This document shows, piece by piece, positions 6,011-7,773 of a DNA stretch of 7,773 bases (the first letter of the stretch is position 1; each line of letters opens with the position of its first letter). Position numbers and translations under genes: made by a program. This DNA is from an uncultured Terriglobales bacterium. Lineage in GTDB: Bacteria > Acidobacteriota > Terriglobia > Terriglobales > Acidobacteriaceae. The DNA lies in contig CATPBY010000464.1 of NCBI GenBank assembly GCA_955652845.1, positions 1 through 7,773 of the forward strand, given 5' to 3'. The notes under the pieces were generated by a model that saw only the letters and a list, made by a program, of their open reading frames with translations, had not been told where the DNA came from and ran no database searches.

Positions 6011-6406
6011 ATGAACGCGGCCAAAGCCACCTGGCTTGAAAACTTTCGCTTCGCCGGTATCGCCGACAGCGGCCACCCCATCGTGGTCGACGGCGACAAG
6101 AAGGCCGGCAACAGCCCGATGGAACTGGTGCTGATCGGACTGTGCGGATGCACTGGATACGACGTTACCAGCATCCTGGTTAAGAAGCGCGAACCATTTA
6201 CCAGCCTGGAGGTTCGCGCCGAGGCGCAGCGCGCCAAGGATCCACCATCTGTCTATACTGAAATAAAGCTGATTTATCGTGTGGGTGGAAGCGTCTCTCA
6301 CAAAGCCGTCGAAGACGCGGTGCGGCTTTCCAAAGAAAAATACTGCTCAGTTTCAGCAATGCTGCAGAAAACAGCAAAGATCACAGTAGAAATCGAATAC
6401 GTATAA
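6011..6406 (+). CDS. OsmC/Ohr-family protein (putative thiol peroxidase, YhfA-like)
   Basis: A 131-residue cytoplasmic protein of the OsmC superfamily, whose studied members reduce organic hydroperoxides with a reactive Cys pair. Visible marks are the early strand with GHPIVVDGDK (21-30), NSPMELVLIGLCGCTGYDV (34-52) with the candidate peroxidatic C47 in the usual GCT-x-x-D-V context, and KYCSVSAML (110-118) with C112 as the partner Cys. Length matches the compact YhfA-like branch. C45, two residues before C47, is an extra cysteine where this family commonly has a small residue. The gene starts one base after the CDF stop with a strong Shine-Dalgarno, so the two are probably co-translated. Substrate and activity are inferred from family only; some YhfA-like members have no shown peroxidase activity. 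Confidence 0.87.
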   Translation: MNAAKATWLENFRFAGIADSGHPIVVDGDKKAGNSPMELVLIGLCGCTGYDVTSILVKKREPFTSLEVRAEAQRAKDPPSVYTEIKLIYRVGGSVSHKAVEDAVRLSKEKYCSVSAMLQKTAKITVEIEYV

Positions 6407-6427
6407 GGACAGCCGCCTTGGCTGTTC
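6407..6427 (+). other. Intergenic hairpin after the OsmC-family gene
   Basis: Directly after the TAA, GGACAGCC and GGCTGTTC form an eight-pair stem (one G-U) around a five-base loop GCCTT. No run of T follows, so it is not a classical intrinsic terminator. It may be a weak terminator, a 3'-end stabiliser or an attenuator before the DMT gene 41 bases downstream. Confidence 0.35.
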
Positions 6428-6467
6428 AGCCGGGTGACCCTCGGCCGGATTCCAGCTCGACCGACAA

Positions 6468-7427
6468 TTGGATATCGACCATCGCCAACCGCTCCGCGGA
6501 TATATCTATATTGCCACCGCTACGTTCTTCTGGGGAGTTGCAGCCACCCTGGGCCGCGCCGCCTTCACCGGCCAGCTTTCCGGTCTCAAGGCGCTGCATC
6601 CCATTGATCCGCTCATTCTGTCCCAGAGCCGCACTACACTCTCTTTCTGCGTATTTCTGCCGGCGCTGGCGCTCTGCCGCGGCTGGCGGCGTCTGCGCCT
6701 GCCGCTTGCGGATGTGGGAAAGACCTTCCTGTTGGGAACTATGGGAGTGGCGGCGTCCAATTATTTTTACTATCTGGCGATCCAGAGAACCAACGTCGCT
6801 ACCGCCATCATTCTGCAATATACGGCGCCGGTCTGGGTCCTGCTATATAGCGTGGCCCGCGGATTGCAGCGCCCGACCTGGCAGCGGATCGCGGCGGTCG
6901 GTCTGGCGCTTGCAGGCATCGCCATGGTAATCGGGGTGGTGGGTTCGGGCGCGTTCCGTTTGGACTCCGTCGGCGTCACCGCATCCTTGCTGGCAGCGTT
7001 CTCGTTCGCCTTTTACAACATCGGAGGACATAATATTCTCGCTCGCTACGATCGCTGGACTGTGCTGCTGTACACCACCTTCAGCGCCGCTGTTTTCTGG
7101 ATTGTTTTGAACCCGCCGTGGAAGGTTGTTGCGGCGCACTACTCCGGCGGCCAATGGATTTTTCTGATTGTTTTCTCCATGCTCTCGGTACTGCTCCCGT
7201 TCTCGTTCTATTTTGCTGGATTGCAGCATCTGGACCCTACGAGGGCAATCATTGTCAGCTGTCTGGAGCCGGTTTTCTCTATTGGAATCGCCGCTATCGT
7301 GCTCGGAGAAATCATGCGCCCGCTTCAGACATTGGGGATCATGATGGTTCTGGCTGCAATTGTCGTGGTGCAGTTGCCTGATCGTAAATCGCGAGAGCCG
7401 GTAACCGTGGTTGAACCAATTGAGTAG
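6468..7427 (+). CDS. DMT-superfamily (EamA/RhaT-type) inner-membrane transporter
   Basis: A 319-residue polytopic membrane protein with two EamA repeats (about 12-157 and 168-304) and roughly ten hydrophobic segments. Family marks are ATATFFWGVAATLGRAAF in the first helix, ILQYTAPVWVLLYS at the end of repeat 1 (115-128), and the matching SCLEPVFSIGIAAIVLGE (264-281) at the end of repeat 2. The family exports or imports small metabolites such as amino acids, nucleosides or sugars; the substrate cannot be told. The start is TTG: an in-frame stop at 6435-6437 closes the frame upstream and no ATG or GTG comes before the first helix, so TTG at 6468 is the only reasonable choice. Its ribosome site is weak. 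It follows the OsmC-like gene by 61 bases and may be cotranscribed. The C-terminus ends only 11 bases from a convergent gene. Confidence 0.87.
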   Translation: MDIDHRQPLRGYIYIATATFFWGVAATLGRAAFTGQLSGLKALHPIDPLILSQSRTTLSFCVFLPALALCRGWRRLRLPLADVGKTFLLGTMGVAASNYFYYLAIQRTNVATAIILQYTAPVWVLLYSVARGLQRPTWQRIAAVGLALAGIAMVIGVVGSGAFRLDSVGVTASLLAAFSFAFYNIGGHNILARYDRWTVLLYTTFSAAVFWIVLNPPWKVVAAHYSGGQWIFLIVFSMLSVLLPFSFYFAGLQHLDPTRAIIVSCLEPVFSIGIAAIVLGEIMRPLQTLGIMMVLAAIVVVQLPDRKSREPVTVVEPIE

Positions 7428-7438
7428 AAGCGGCTGGC

Positions 7439-7773
7439 TTATTCCAATTGCTTTCCCCTGGTCTCCGGCAACTGAGTTGCAACTAGCGACGCCAGCAAAA
7501 AAGACGCTCCGCAAAGGTAGAAGGCCCAGCTTAATCCCTTGGTCTGGCCCACCCGTCCGATTACAAATGGCGCAACCGAACTCATGGTGCGGGCGCCGTT
7601 GTAAGTGAAGCCGAGCGCGCGAGCGCGCACGCGGGTAGGAAAGATTTCGCTGCCGGTAATCGCCGAGCCGGAAAAGAAGCCGGTGGCGAAGAAAGCAACA
7701 ACTGCTCCCAGAACCAGCAACAGCCAGGGCTGCCGCGCCATAGCATATAGAGGAACAAGAATCCCCGCCAGGA
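7439..7773 (-). CDS. MFS transporter, C-terminal fragment cut by the window edge
   Basis: The last 110 residues of a major facilitator superfamily transporter; the frame is open through the right edge, so an ATG at 7741 is internal, not the start. Hydrophobic segments alternate as expected for the final helices: VPLYA, then PWLLLVLGAVVAFFATGFF, then a conserved loop GSEIFPTRVRARALGFTYN, another segment SSVAPFVIG, a short loop, and FYLCGASFLLASLVA before the cytoplasmic end LPETRGK. FPTRVRARALG is the usual loop marker near helices 10-11, and PETRGK the common end motif. These resemble the sugar and aromatic-acid symporter branches, but the substrate is not inferable. It is convergent with the DMT gene. 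Confidence 0.87.
   Translation of the reverse strand, partial: LAGILVPLYAMARQPWLLLVLGAVVAFFATGFFSGSAITGSEIFPTRVRARALGFTYNGARTMSSVAPFVIGRVGQTKGLSWAFYLCGASFLLASLVATQLPETRGKQLE

Noticed and set aside
6418..6930. 170-residue frame starting before the DMT gene
   Set aside because: Pro/Ser/Arg-rich shadow; the DMT frame has clear membrane helices and family motifs.
7415..7451. Two copies of CCAATTG flanking the DMT/MFS convergent junction
   Set aside because: Seven bases, one copy in each gene's coding end; expected by chance and not an attachment site.

Overview
The window looks like chromosomal DNA from a soil-type bacterium of the Acidobacteriota. This rests on protein style (a menaquinone-type UbiE/MenG, an ECF sigma factor with a membrane anti-sigma factor, a SurA-like secreted isomerase) and moderately high GC. 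It is an inference from remembered family resemblance, not from a search. No mobile element, CRISPR array, tRNA or rRNA was seen. Gene density is high and no stretch over 300 bases lacks a gene.

Layout. (1) Left edge to 785, plus strand: the menaquinone methyltransferase gene ubiE/menG, whose reading frame runs off the left edge. (2) 854-4433, minus strand: four genes in the order SurA-like parvulin isomerase, NAD-dependent epimerase/dehydratase, ECF sigma factor, zinc-finger anti-sigma factor. The first two overlap in a TAATG, and the last two touch with no gap. An 89-base gap separates the pairs, so this may be one operon or two. (3) A 145-base divergent intergenic region (4434-4578) carries candidate promoters for both directions. 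(4) 4579-6406, plus strand: a cation diffusion facilitator with three tandem C-terminal dimerisation-like domains, followed one base later by an OsmC-family peroxidase-like gene. (5) 6468-7427, plus strand: a DMT/EamA transporter with a TTG start. (6) 7439 to the right edge, minus strand: the C-terminal end of an MFS transporter, convergent with the DMT gene.

How the genes may work together. The minus-strand cluster joins an exported folding factor with a sigma/anti-sigma pair whose anti-sigma factor spans the membrane. This suggests, without proving, an envelope-stress circuit analogous in logic to sigma-E and SurA of E. coli. The CDF-OsmC pair is tightly coupled and suggests combined handling of divalent metal and peroxide/thiol stress. 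I did not find a clearly novel system. The most unusual points are the CDF protein's triple cytoplasmic repeat with metal ligands kept only in repeats 2 and 3, its charge-riddled first membrane segment, and an anti-sigma zinc motif lacking the usual first ligand.
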